A stretch of DNA of 64,000 nt from Oxalobacter formigenes (GTDB lineage Bacteria; Pseudomonadota; Gammaproteobacteria; Burkholderiales; Burkholderiaceae_D): assembly GCF_002127965.1 (NCBI RefSeq), contig NZ_CP018787.1, positions 1,178,001 through 1,242,000 of the forward strand, given 5' to 3'. Positions within the stretch are counted from its first letter, which is position 1. Each line of letters opens with the position of its first letter. Under the pieces are notes generated by a model that made no database searches, was not told where the DNA came from, and worked only from the letters and a program-made list of their open reading frames with translations. Positions 36,710 to 45,039 of this stretch are shown here, in pieces. The position numbers and the translations under genes were made by a program.

Positions 36710-37024
36710 ATGTCAGAGGACGTTTTTGAAATTCCACTTTCTTCCGGTGCACAGAAATTCTCGATCAGGCTTGGCGAAAACACCTTGCAGATTCGTCTGG
36801 TATGGCGTGAGGCAGAGGGGGGAGGCTGGTTTATCGACCTGTTCGATAACGAAGGTCTGGATCTGATTACGGGAATTCCGCTGCGCTCGGGCAGAAATAT
36901 ACTGGAAGAGCACGCTCATCTCGGGTTGGGAGCTCTGACGGTTTCGCTCGATGGTGAGACCAGCCGTGATCCGGCTTATGACGAAATGGGATCGAAAGTT
37001 CAGTTGTACTGGATGGCATCATGA
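36710..37024 (+). CDS. Baseplate plug-like protein (Pam3 gp18-type)
   Basis: A 104-residue protein starting MSEDVFEIPLSSGAQKFSIRLG, with the pattern TLQIRLVWREAEGGGWFIDLFD and GIPLRSG that marks the phage baseplate-plug family. AAAGGAG lies seven bases before ATG 36710. It overlaps the hub gene by four bases (ATGA). Confidence 0.7.
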   Translation: MSEDVFEIPLSSGAQKFSIRLGENTLQIRLVWREAEGGGWFIDLFDNEGLDLITGIPLRSGRNILEEHAHLGLGALTVSLDGETSRDPAYDEMGSKVQLYWMAS

Positions 37025-37971
37025 GCGTTCTGTACAAGCGATATTGCCGTCTGACGATTGCCGAGGGCAAGGAAAACACAAAGGCAATCGATTTTTCGGC
37101 GTTCAGGGTGTCTTTTACCATCAGCCAATCCCTGAAAGGAGAGCCGCGCTCTGCCAATATCCGGATTTACAACGTCAACAGTGAAACGGTGTCGAGAATC
37201 AGGCAGGAAGGGCAAAAAGTCATTCTTGAGGCGGGATATGAAAGTAATCACGCCATCATTTTTCAGGGTGATCTGATTCAGCGTTACCGGACAAAGGCGG
37301 AATCCGGTAACGATACCTGTCTCATTATTCTGGCATCGACAGCCGATCAGGCGCATTCCTATGCGGTGGTGAATGCCAGTTTGCCTGCCGGCGCGTCGCC
37401 TGTGGATGTGCATCAGGCGATTTTGTCGGAATATGCGCGTTATGGAGTGGAAAAGGGTTATGTACCGGAACTGGCACAGACAAAACTGGCCAGAGGAAAG
37501 GTCTTGTTTTGTCCGGCGAAGGATGCCATGACGACGTTTTGCAGGACACATCAACTGCAATACAGTTATCTCGATACCGGACTGGCATGTGTCCCGGTAA
37601 AAGAGACTTTTCCCGGCAAGCCATTTCTCCTGAACGAACGTACCGGGCTTGTCGGTACGCCGGAAATGAGTATCGATGGCCTGAAGGTGACTTCTCTTCT
37701 TCGTCCCGAGATCCGTCTGGATACGACTTTGGAGATAGAGAATGATTCCATTTTTTATGACGAGTCGTATGGTTCGCAGAAAAAAGAAGACAACAAAAAG
37801 AAAACCACACAAAAGCAGAACGACACATTCGATGTCGATGGTGTCTACAAGGTCATTTCCCTGACGCATAAAGGTGATACTTATGGCAAAGCCTGGTATT
37901 CGGAAATGAATTGTGTGGCGGCCAATCCCAGTAAAACGGGTTCATCGGCTACAGCCAAAAAGGAGAAATGA
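37021..37971 (+). CDS. Tail hub protein
   Basis: A 316-residue protein. The N-terminal part (RYCRLTIAEG..., FRVSFTISQSLKGEPRSANIRIYNV) is the beta-barrel start seen in phage hub proteins of this module. The C-terminal part has a Lys-rich loop and a GVYKVISLTHKGDTYGKAWYSE segment like other hub C-termini. It should sit between tube and spike. It overlaps both neighbours by a few bases. Confidence 0.65.
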   Translation: MSVLYKRYCRLTIAEGKENTKAIDFSAFRVSFTISQSLKGEPRSANIRIYNVNSETVSRIRQEGQKVILEAGYESNHAIIFQGDLIQRYRTKAESGNDTCLIILASTADQAHSYAVVNASLPAGASPVDVHQAILSEYARYGVEKGYVPELAQTKLARGKVLFCPAKDAMTTFCRTHQLQYSYLDTGLACVPVKETFPGKPFLLNERTGLVGTPEMSIDGLKVTSLLRPEIRLDTTLEIENDSIFYDESYGSQKKEDNKKKTTQKQNDTFDVDGVYKVISLTHKGDTYGKAWYSEMNCVAANPSKTGSSATAKKEK

Positions 37972-38693
37972 TGGCATTCGAGGATTATGAAAGAAGTTCT
38001 TCGCTGGAATCGACGGTACGAACGGCGCTGACAGGAGCACAAGCCGGGATATGGACTGCCTTGCCGGGTATTGTGCAATCTTTTGACGCCAGTGCCGTGA
38101 CGGCAGTTGTTCAACCCGCCATCAAGGCGATGGTGACCAGACCGGACGGAGAAAAGCAGGCCGCCAAATTGCCTCTGTTACTGGATTGTCCGGTCGTATT
38201 TCCACGCGGGGGCGGCTGTACGCTGACTTTTCCGGTCAAGGCGGGTGATGAATGTCTGGTCGTTTTTTCGGCACGTTGCATCGATGCATGGTGGCAATCT
38301 GGAGGTATCCAGCTGCCGATGGAGTCACGCATGCACGATTTATCCGACGGGTTTGTTATGGTCGGACCGATGTCGCAGGCAAAAAAGATCGGCAATATCA
38401 GCACAACAGCTGTCCAGTTGCGAAGCGATGACGGGGTCGCTTTTGTCGAAATCGATCCGGGCAGCAAAAATATCAGGGCAAAAACATCCAGTCTGGTTTC
38501 CATTGAAGCGCCGGATATCCATTTGACGGGAAACGTCACGATTACGGGAACAGTGACACAAAGCGGCGGCAATACAGCCATGACGGGCAATGTTTCTGTC
38601 AACGGGGATGTCAGCGCGAACGGGATCAGCCTGAGTCAACATAAACACGGTGGTGTCACCTCTGGTGGCGGCACCACTTCAACACCGGTATAA
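37971..38693 (+). CDS. Gp138-family membrane-puncturing spike
   Basis: About 240 residues. The N-terminal Gp138 OB-like domain (residues about 30-130) contains FPRGGGCTLTFPVKAGDECLVVF. It is followed by a beta-helix region (IHLTGNVTITGTVTQSGGN, repeated hydrophobic strands). The tip HKHGGVTSGGGTTSTPV carries an HxH pair that binds iron in related spikes. Two adjacent ATGs occur at 37968 and 37971; AGGAG at 37961-37965 favours the second. Confidence 0.85.
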   Translation: MAFEDYERSSSLESTVRTALTGAQAGIWTALPGIVQSFDASAVTAVVQPAIKAMVTRPDGEKQAAKLPLLLDCPVVFPRGGGCTLTFPVKAGDECLVVFSARCIDAWWQSGGIQLPMESRMHDLSDGFVMVGPMSQAKKIGNISTTAVQLRSDDGVAFVEIDPGSKNIRAKTSSLVSIEAPDIHLTGNVTITGTVTQSGGNTAMTGNVSVNGDVSANGISLSQHKHGGVTSGGGTTSTPV

Positions 38694-38698
38694 ACACT

Positions 38699-39055
38699 AT
38701 GAAAGTCAGAAAACTGAATGCTGATGGCGAGGTCGCTTTCGGCAGGGGACGGCTCGACTATCTGGCGGATTCGCCGGAAGCGGTCGGGCAAAATGTGATG
38801 ACACGCCTGAAACTGAAAACCGGCGAATGGTTTACCGATGTGTCGGACGGTACACCTTACGCCGACAGTATTCTGGGCGAACACAAGCGGCTGCTTTATG
38901 ACGTCGCTATCAAAAGCCGTATTCTCGGGACACCCGGGGTTACACAAATCGTGCAATACGAAAGTACGCTCGATCCGGATTCCAGAAAGCTGAAAGTCAG
39001 CGTGACTCTGGATACCGAATACGGCACAACTACAGTGAAAGGAGCGCTTGGATGA
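38699..39055 (+). CDS. Baseplate wedge-like protein (gp25/W position)
   Basis: A 118-residue protein directly upstream of baseplate J. RLKLKTGEWFTDVSDGTPYADSILG and the following ILGTPGVTQIVQYE segment are typical of the small wedge proteins of this phage group. It overlaps the J gene by four bases. Structure-level assignment is inferred. Confidence 0.65.
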   Translation: MKVRKLNADGEVAFGRGRLDYLADSPEAVGQNVMTRLKLKTGEWFTDVSDGTPYADSILGEHKRLLYDVAIKSRILGTPGVTQIVQYESTLDPDSRKLKVSVTLDTEYGTTTVKGALG

Positions 39056-40227
39056 CAGCACTCATTGCAACTATTACGGATAAGGGGGTGCTTGCGCCCA
39101 CTTATTCAGAAGTCCTGGCTGAATTGCAGAAGAAATTCCGCGCAATTTACGGGCAGGACATCAATCTCGACAACGATACGGCAGACGGCCAGTGGCTCGG
39201 TATTGTCGCCTCGGCTATCAATGACGCCAATGCGGCGCTGACGGCGTCTTACACCGGGTACGCGCCTTCCACGGCCAGCGGGGCGGCATTGTCCAGTATC
39301 GTCAGGACAAACGGCATCAGCCGGAACAGGGCCAGCTTTTCCAGTGTCGATCTTAGGTGCATCGGGCAAGCGGGGTCGACCATTTCCGGAGGGATTGTCG
39401 AGGATGAAAACGGCAACCGCTGGAAGTTGCCGGATACCGTCGTGATTCCGCCGCAGGGGGAAATCACGGTCACCGCGATTTGTTCGAAAGAAGGCGCCAT
39501 CGAAGCCTTGCCGGGAACCGTCACGAAAATCATGACGCCGACGCTGGGATGGCAAACGGTTTCCAATCCGGCGGCCGCTGCTCTCGGGCAGGCGGTCGAG
39601 ACGGATGCCCAGTTGCGGGCACGCCAGAAACAGTCGGTCGCGTTACCGTCGAGAAGCGTTTTTGAGGGCATTCTCGCGTCGGTGGCGGCGATCGACGGAG
39701 TTTCTGCCATTTCCGGTATCGATAACGATACGTCCAGAACAGATTCGAACGGCATCCCACCGCATTCGATTGCGATTATTGCCGACGGAGGCGATACACA
39801 GGCAATTGCGGACGCCATTTTCCGGAAAAAAGGGCCGGGAACCGGGACGTATGGCAATACCAGCCAGCAGGTATTCGACCGCTACGATGTTGTCCACAAC
39901 ATCAGTTTTTCACGCTCGGTCAGAAAAGCGATCAGTGCAAAAGTCACGATTGTTCCCCTGACCGGGTATGAAACCGGTATTGGGGAACGTATCAGAAAAA
40001 CGGTGGCTGATTTTATCGACGGTCTTGCGATTGGCGAGTCGCTGATGTTGACGCGTCTTTATCTGCCCGCCAGCCTGAACGGATCGGCCGATCTGGCCAC
40101 TTACAAGCTGGTGTCGGTCGAAACCTCGGCGGATGGCGAAACCTTTGGCCAATCCGACATTGCGATCCGGTTCAACGAACGGGCAGCCTGCGATCCCGCT
40201 TCCGTTGAACTGGTCATCCAATCATGA
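39052..40227 (+). CDS. Baseplate J/gp47-family protein
   Basis: A 391-residue baseplate wedge protein. The N-terminal PTYSEVLAELQKKFRAIYG and the central GTVTKIMTPTLGWQTVSNP (with DAQLRARQKQS following) are clear baseplate-J features. It overlaps the genes on both sides by four bases (ATGA). Confidence 0.9.
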   Translation: MTALIATITDKGVLAPTYSEVLAELQKKFRAIYGQDINLDNDTADGQWLGIVASAINDANAALTASYTGYAPSTASGAALSSIVRTNGISRNRASFSSVDLRCIGQAGSTISGGIVEDENGNRWKLPDTVVIPPQGEITVTAICSKEGAIEALPGTVTKIMTPTLGWQTVSNPAAAALGQAVETDAQLRARQKQSVALPSRSVFEGILASVAAIDGVSAISGIDNDTSRTDSNGIPPHSIAIIADGGDTQAIADAIFRKKGPGTGTYGNTSQQVFDRYDVVHNISFSRSVRKAISAKVTIVPLTGYETGIGERIRKTVADFIDGLAIGESLMLTRLYLPASLNGSADLATYKLVSVETSADGETFGQSDIAIRFNERAACDPASVELVIQS

Positions 40228-40904
40228 GTGACGCGAACAAATATACGGGGCGCCTCGCTGGCCATTATGTCGATCTGGAACGCTTTGTGCAGGCAATTTA
40301 TGAAAGCACCCAGCCATTTGCCGAACTCAGGTCAGCAGCGGAAACACTGCCACTTGAATTCGATATCGATACGGCTGTCGGTGTCCAGCTGGATGCCGTC
40401 GGGGAGCGGGTCGGCGTCAGCCGGAAACTGAAAACCCCTCTGGAAGGTGTTTATTTCGCCTTTGACGAGGATGAAGTCGGTTTCGATGAAGGCGTGTGGA
40501 AAGACGATTACGATCCATCGGAAGGCATGGTCTCGCTTGACGATGAATTTTACAGGCTCGTCATCAAGGCCAAGATTGCCGCCAACAGCTGGGACGGGAC
40601 AAATGACACACTGGACGACGTTTTGTCCATCGTATTCAACGAGAAGATCGGGACGTATGCCAGCGCGAACGACAATCAGGACATGACGATGACCATCGGC
40701 CTGTCCGGCAAACGCCCGACGCCGATCCTGCTGGAACTCTTGACCAAGGGGTATCTGGACGTCAAACCGGGCGGCGTTCGTATCGATTATTACATTACGG
40801 CAACCGAAGACGGGCCGCTTTTCGCATTCGACGTGGAAAACGAATATTTCGCCGGTTTCGACGAAGGCGTCTGGGGTGAAATGCACAAGGTCGAGGAAGA
40901 ATAA
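40224..40904 (+). CDS. DUF2612 tail protein
   Basis: A 226-residue acidic protein of the DUF2612 family, the analogue of the P2 gpI/tail-P2-I position just after baseplate J. It contains a run of aromatic-acidic repeats (FAFDEDEVGFDEGVW and again FAFDVENEYFAGFDEGVW). It probably joins the baseplate to the fibre. Confidence 0.8.
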   Translation: MSDANKYTGRLAGHYVDLERFVQAIYESTQPFAELRSAAETLPLEFDIDTAVGVQLDAVGERVGVSRKLKTPLEGVYFAFDEDEVGFDEGVWKDDYDPSEGMVSLDDEFYRLVIKAKIAANSWDGTNDTLDDVLSIVFNEKIGTYASANDNQDMTMTIGLSGKRPTPILLELLTKGYLDVKPGGVRIDYYITATEDGPLFAFDVENEYFAGFDEGVWGEMHKVEEE

Positions 40905-40926
40905 GGAAGTAAAGGAGCAGAAATAG

Positions 40927-42300
40927 ATGGCAATTAATGAATTCAAACCGTTTGCAGCGACTGCCGACGCAAACGTTCAGGATCAGGCGGATTATGAACA
41001 GTCCGAAATCATTCGGGCCGGTTTCAGAACCGGTCTGGCACGATCGGCAGAAGTGAACAAGGCGATCCGGCAGGCAACGTCCATTACGGCTGCGGTAGCA
41101 GAGTTTACGGCAGAAAAAAGCGGGAAGGATATGCGGGATGACGGCAATATCCAGACCATGAAAGCCAATTTTGAAACGGCATTGAGTGCTGTTTCAAGCC
41201 TGTTGATCGCTGAAGCGGATGGAACAAGCGATGCCCTGACTGCCAGTTTTACACCGACAATCGGAGCGTTGAAAAACGGGATGCTGGTGCATGTCCGGGC
41301 GGCAGACAGTAACAAGACCAAAACGCCGACTTTCAAGGCAGATGAAATGGAAGCCAAACCGGTGGTCAAGGGTAATAACCTTAGTCTGACGGAGGGGGAT
41401 ATCGCAGGAGCCGGACATTGGCTGGAAATGCAATATGATACGGCGCTGGATAAATGGGTCTTGCAGAATCCGGCGAAAGGGATTGTTGCGCAGCAGAGTA
41501 GTGCAGTGCCGATTGGGACTGTCGCTTACTTTGCCATGACGACTCCTCCTGCAGGCTATCTGAAAGCGGATGGTGCGGAAGTCGGTCGCGAAACGTACCC
41601 GGAACTGTTTTCCGCTATCGGAACCACATTCGGTGAAGGAGATGGCTCGACGACTTTCAATTTGCCTGATCTGATCGACCGGTTTGCGCAGGGTGGCAAT
41701 ACTCCTGGACAGAAGTTTGAAGCGGGGTTGCCGAATATTGAAGGAGGATTTTATTCTCCACAAGTTGGCTCTCCATCAGGAGCATATTCGACATCTGGAA
41801 CAGGGTTTCATTGGGCGGCGAGTAGTTATCTAAATTCTAATACATTAACATTTAATGCATCACGTTCCAACCCAATCTATGGCGCCTCAAACACTGTCCA
41901 GCCGCCTGCATTAATCTTACTTCCATGTATCAAAGCCTTCGATGTGGCCACCAATCCCGGCCTGATCGACATTACCGGACTGGCCAATGAGGTGGCCACT
42001 CATAAACATGTCACCAAAACCTATAACGATGGAACGAACTGGTATAGAAAATGGTCGGATGGCTGGGTGGAACAGGGAGGTGTGTTGCCTGTCATTCAAA
42101 ATGCCGATTACACCTTAACTTTTCCAGTGCCGTTTGCTGATACTTCATATACCCTAATCAAGTGTAACGGCGCAAAATTGAATGAAGTTACATGGCTTAG
42201 CACCATGACTTTTTTTAATTATAGTGTTACGTCTGCTCAGACTTATAATGCCGGTTATACCAGTGATTGCCGATGGTATGGATGCGGTCAGAGTGCATAA
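40927..42300 (+). CDS. Tail fibre with collar domain
   Basis: A 457-residue fibre. The N-terminus (about 1-190) attaches to the baseplate. Residues about 195-250 hold the phage tail-collar domain (AVPIGTVAYFAMTTPPAGYLKADGA, then NLPDLIDRFAQGG). The C-terminal third (from about residue 275) is encoded by AT-rich DNA unlike the rest of the operon and ends with a Cys/Trp-rich tip (SDCRWYGCGQSA). It determines target specificity. AAGGAG precedes the ATG. No second fibre, chaperone or invertase is present. Confidence 0.85.
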   Translation: MAINEFKPFAATADANVQDQADYEQSEIIRAGFRTGLARSAEVNKAIRQATSITAAVAEFTAEKSGKDMRDDGNIQTMKANFETALSAVSSLLIAEADGTSDALTASFTPTIGALKNGMLVHVRAADSNKTKTPTFKADEMEAKPVVKGNNLSLTEGDIAGAGHWLEMQYDTALDKWVLQNPAKGIVAQQSSAVPIGTVAYFAMTTPPAGYLKADGAEVGRETYPELFSAIGTTFGEGDGSTTFNLPDLIDRFAQGGNTPGQKFEAGLPNIEGGFYSPQVGSPSGAYSTSGTGFHWAASSYLNSNTLTFNASRSNPIYGASNTVQPPALILLPCIKAFDVATNPGLIDITGLANEVATHKHVTKTYNDGTNWYRKWSDGWVEQGGVLPVIQNADYTLTFPVPFADTSYTLIKCNGAKLNEVTWLSTMTFFNYSVTSAQTYNAGYTSDCRWYGCGQSA

Positions 42301-42448
42301 ACCGGAAAAATCGGTTTGTTCACGTTGAACATTCTGGTATTCAAATGAATCTGGCTACAGCGAAAACCGGGGAAGGAAGGCCGGTTTTCGCGGCAGAGCC
42401 AGTTCACTCAAAAAACACTCAATCAAGGGATATTTACAGGATATCCCG
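42301..42448. other. Hairpin-rich junction after the tail cassette
   Basis: Three dyads lie here: 42298-42315 (AAACCG/CGGTTT), an 11-bp perfect stem at 42360-42370 and 42381-42391 with no T run, and 42427-42433 with 42441-42447 followed by AATTTTT. The last may terminate the tail operon on the plus strand. No gene is seen. Confidence 0.5.
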
Positions 42449-43906
42449 TCAATTTTTCGCCTGTGTGACAGGTGGAGTCTGTTCCCATCCCCCGCCTAAA
42501 GCCAGAAAGACGCCGATCTGGTCGTTAACGAGTTTGGCACTGGATGCGGCGTAGGCGCTTTCGTCGTTGGCAAGCGTCCGTTCGGCGTCCAGTGTCGCCA
42601 GAAAGTCGATACGGCCGTGTTTGTAGAGGCGATGAGCCTGATCGGCGGCCAGTGCACTCTGGTCGCGGGCGGCTTTCAGAAGGGCGTTCCGGTCGAGTTC
42701 ACGGGCGTAGCTGGTCAGGGCGCTTTCGGTTTCTTTCAAGGCATTCAATACGGAGGCATCAAAACGTGCAAAGGCGGCCTGATGTTCGGCTTTGGCCTGT
42801 TTGATCCGGCTGCGGGCGGTTCCCGTGTCTGGGATGGTCCATGAAATGAGCGGGCCTATACTCCAGCGGTATCCGTTGTTCTGGTCGAAGCCGTTCATCC
42901 GTCCGGTAAAGCCTCCAGAGAGTCCAAGGTTGATTTTCGGGTACAGGTCCGCCGTCGCGACGCCGATTCGGGCACTGGTCGCGGCCAGTTTGCGTTCGGC
43001 CTGACGGATGTCGGGACGGCGTTTCAACAGGGCGGCTCCATCGCCGACTGGAATGGCTTGCGAGAGTTTTGGCGCTGTTTTGCATTGTCCGATAGTGGCG
43101 ACCAGTGCGTTGGGGAGTTCTCCCGTCAAAACAGCCAGTTTGTATAGGGCGATTTTCTGTTGTGCCTGCAAGGGTGGTACGGCAGCCCGCAGGGATTCAT
43201 ATTGGGCACGGGCACGGGAAACGTCCATTGCCGTTCCCCGTCCACCACGCGTCAGCTGTTGGGTGGTGTCCAGAAACTGTCTTTGCAGTTCGGCCGAGTG
43301 CTCGGCAATACCGATGCGCTGGGCGGAGGAGCAGGCGTCGGCATAGGCCTTGGCGGTATCGGCAGCGACGGTGATGCGGGTGACGTCCAGGGCAGCCTGT
43401 GCAGCGTCGGTATCGGCTGACGCGGCTTCGATGCCACGCGCAATCTGGCCAAAGAGGTCGAGCTGGTAGGAGACGTTCAGGCCACCGTCGAATTTCCATG
43501 CGTCGGAAAAGCGATTGCCGAATCCGTGGGAAGCGGCCGAGGAGCGGCCGAAAGCCGGTTCGGCGGAAACGGAGACTTGCGGAATAGTTCCCATAGCGGC
43601 TTCTTCCAGAGCGGCGCGGGCACGCGCCAGATTGGCGGATGCGACGCGCAGGTCGGTGTTGTTCGATAGCGATTTTTCGATCAGTGAATTCAAAACGGGA
43701 TCGTCGTACAGTTTCCACCAGTGATCCGGCAGGGCATCGGATTTGAACACTTTTTCCTGTGCAGCAGCGAAAGGTTCGGCTGCGCCCGGTTTGTTGATAT
43801 CGGCGTTTTCCGGGATTTTATAGTCCGGACCGACTGTCGTACAGCCGACCATGCCGACACAAACGAACAGTGGAGCCAGTTTCGCAATAAATGGTTTGAA
43901 ACGCAT
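42449..43906 (-). CDS. NodT-family outer-membrane efflux lipoprotein
   Basis: A 485-residue outer-membrane factor. The lipobox is VGMVGC with Cys22, then TTVGPDYK, the NodT/OprM start. Two repeat halves of the TolC fold follow, with ALPDHWWKLYDDPVLNSLIEKSLSNN at the start of the first. It is the last gene of the marR-FUSC-aaeX-aaeA operon and provides the exit duct. Confidence 0.93.
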   Translation of the reverse strand: MRFKPFIAKLAPLFVCVGMVGCTTVGPDYKIPENADINKPGAAEPFAAAQEKVFKSDALPDHWWKLYDDPVLNSLIEKSLSNNTDLRVASANLARARAALEEAAMGTIPQVSVSAEPAFGRSSAASHGFGNRFSDAWKFDGGLNVSYQLDLFGQIARGIEAASADTDAAQAALDVTRITVAADTAKAYADACSSAQRIGIAEHSAELQRQFLDTTQQLTRGGRGTAMDVSRARAQYESLRAAVPPLQAQQKIALYKLAVLTGELPNALVATIGQCKTAPKLSQAIPVGDGAALLKRRPDIRQAERKLAATSARIGVATADLYPKINLGLSGGFTGRMNGFDQNNGYRWSIGPLISWTIPDTGTARSRIKQAKAEHQAAFARFDASVLNALKETESALTSYARELDRNALLKAARDQSALAADQAHRLYKHGRIDFLATLDAERTLANDESAYAASSAKLVNDQIGVFLALGGGWEQTPPVTQAKN

Positions 43907-43915
43907 GGCTTATCC

Positions 43916-44827
43916 TTATTTCGCAGTCTTGTCGTTAGTGGCGACTTTCACGTTTTCGGAAGGGAATACCTCGATGGTGACCGTCTGTCCCGCGACAAGT
44001 TTTGTGTCTTTGGGCAGATTGTCGAATTCAACGCGAACCGGAATGCGCTGGACGAGGCGAACCCAGTTGAAGGCCGGATTGATGTTCTGGAGAAGATTGC
44101 TGCCTGTGGTGCGCTCGCGGTCAGCAATACCGCGAGAAACACTTTGGACATGGCCTTCCAGTACCGTGTCGCTGCTCATGAGCTTGATCGTGGCACGGTT
44201 GCCTTCTTCGATGTTCGGCAGCTTGGTTTCCTCGAAATAGCCTTCTGCATAGTAGGAGTGTCGGTCAACGAGCGCCATGACGGGCTTGCTGGCGGTGACG
44301 TAGGAGCCTGTACGCAGGTCGAGATTGGTGACGGTACCGTCGACGGCGGCAAGCACTTTTGTCCGGTCGAGGTCAAGCTGGGCCTTGTCGCGGTTGACAA
44401 CGGCCTGCAAGAGGGCTGCGCGCGCTTCTTCCACGCGGGACTGGCCCTGTTCGGTCACTTCGGCAGCGACGAGGTCTTTCAGTTCCCGGTTGCGGTTGGA
44501 TTCACGGATCGCCTGTGCCAGCGTGACCTTGGCGGCTTCTTCGGCGGCTTTGGCCTGTCTCAATGCAAGATCGAAACGCGCAGGGTCGATTTCGAAGAGC
44601 ACGTCGCCGACATTGACCTGCTGGTTGTCTTTGACGTTAATTTTCACGACCTGACCGGTCACGTCCGGAGCGACCTGAACGACGTCGGCCTTGATACGCC
44701 CGTCGCGTGTCCAGGGATCGTTTTCATAATGAATCCAGAGCCGCCATCCAATGAAGAGAGCCACAAGGACAACCAGTATGGTGATCAGGTAACGTCTGAG
44801 AACGTTCAGGGATATTTTTGAGAACAT
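43916..44827 (-). CDS. aaeA: AaeA-type HlyD-family membrane-fusion protein
   Basis: A 303-residue adaptor. One N-terminal membrane helix (residues about 12-32) is followed by DPWTRDGRIKADVVQVAPDVTGQV, the hallmark AaeA/EmrA lipoyl start. An alpha hairpin lies at about 85-150 and DGTVTNLDLRTGSYV is the second lipoyl half. ATG 44827 lies two bases after the aaeX stop; an upstream in-frame start would add about 86 residues and overlap aaeX. Confidence 0.92.
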   Translation of the reverse strand: MFSKISLNVLRRYLITILVVLVALFIGWRLWIHYENDPWTRDGRIKADVVQVAPDVTGQVVKINVKDNQQVNVGDVLFEIDPARFDLALRQAKAAEEAAKVTLAQAIRESNRNRELKDLVAAEVTEQGQSRVEEARAALLQAVVNRDKAQLDLDRTKVLAAVDGTVTNLDLRTGSYVTASKPVMALVDRHSYYAEGYFEETKLPNIEEGNRATIKLMSSDTVLEGHVQSVSRGIADRERTTGSNLLQNINPAFNWVRLVQRIPVRVEFDNLPKDTKLVAGQTVTIEVFPSENVKVATNDKTAK

Positions 44828-44829
44828 AG

Positions 44830-45039
44830 TTAAAACCTGCCGAATTTGTATAAAGTCACTAAAAGACCGAGTACGACGAAAAAGAGGGCGACATCGAAAA
44901 GGGGCGGATGCCAGATGTGGCGGTAAAAACCCTTGCGGGCCAGAAAAAGGCTGATCAATCGTGTTGCGACAAGCGCAATCAGCGAGGTGAGCATCAGCAC
45001 GGGAAAATACATGCCGAAGAAACTGAATTCTCCAGTCAT
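44830..45039 (-). CDS. aaeX: AaeX-like DUF1656 membrane protein
   Basis: A 69-residue protein with two membrane helices. The FSFFGMYFPVLM start and RKGFYRHIWHPPLFDVALFFVVLG middle are the DUF1656 signature. It overlaps the FUSC gene by four bases and precedes aaeA by two. It is a small subunit of unknown function in AaeXAB-type pumps. Confidence 0.9.
   Translation of the reverse strand: MTGEFSFFGMYFPVLMLTSLIALVATRLISLFLARKGFYRHIWHPPLFDVALFFVVLGLLVTLYKFGRF

Noticed and set aside
31491-42300. A complete prophage
   Set aside because: No integrase, repressor, replication, terminase, portal, capsid or lysis gene could be found in or beside the tail genes.
43721-44821. A 366-codon plus-strand open frame opposite nodT and aaeA
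   Set aside because: Shadow of the two efflux genes; composition is that of reverse-complement coding DNA and there is no ribosome-binding site.
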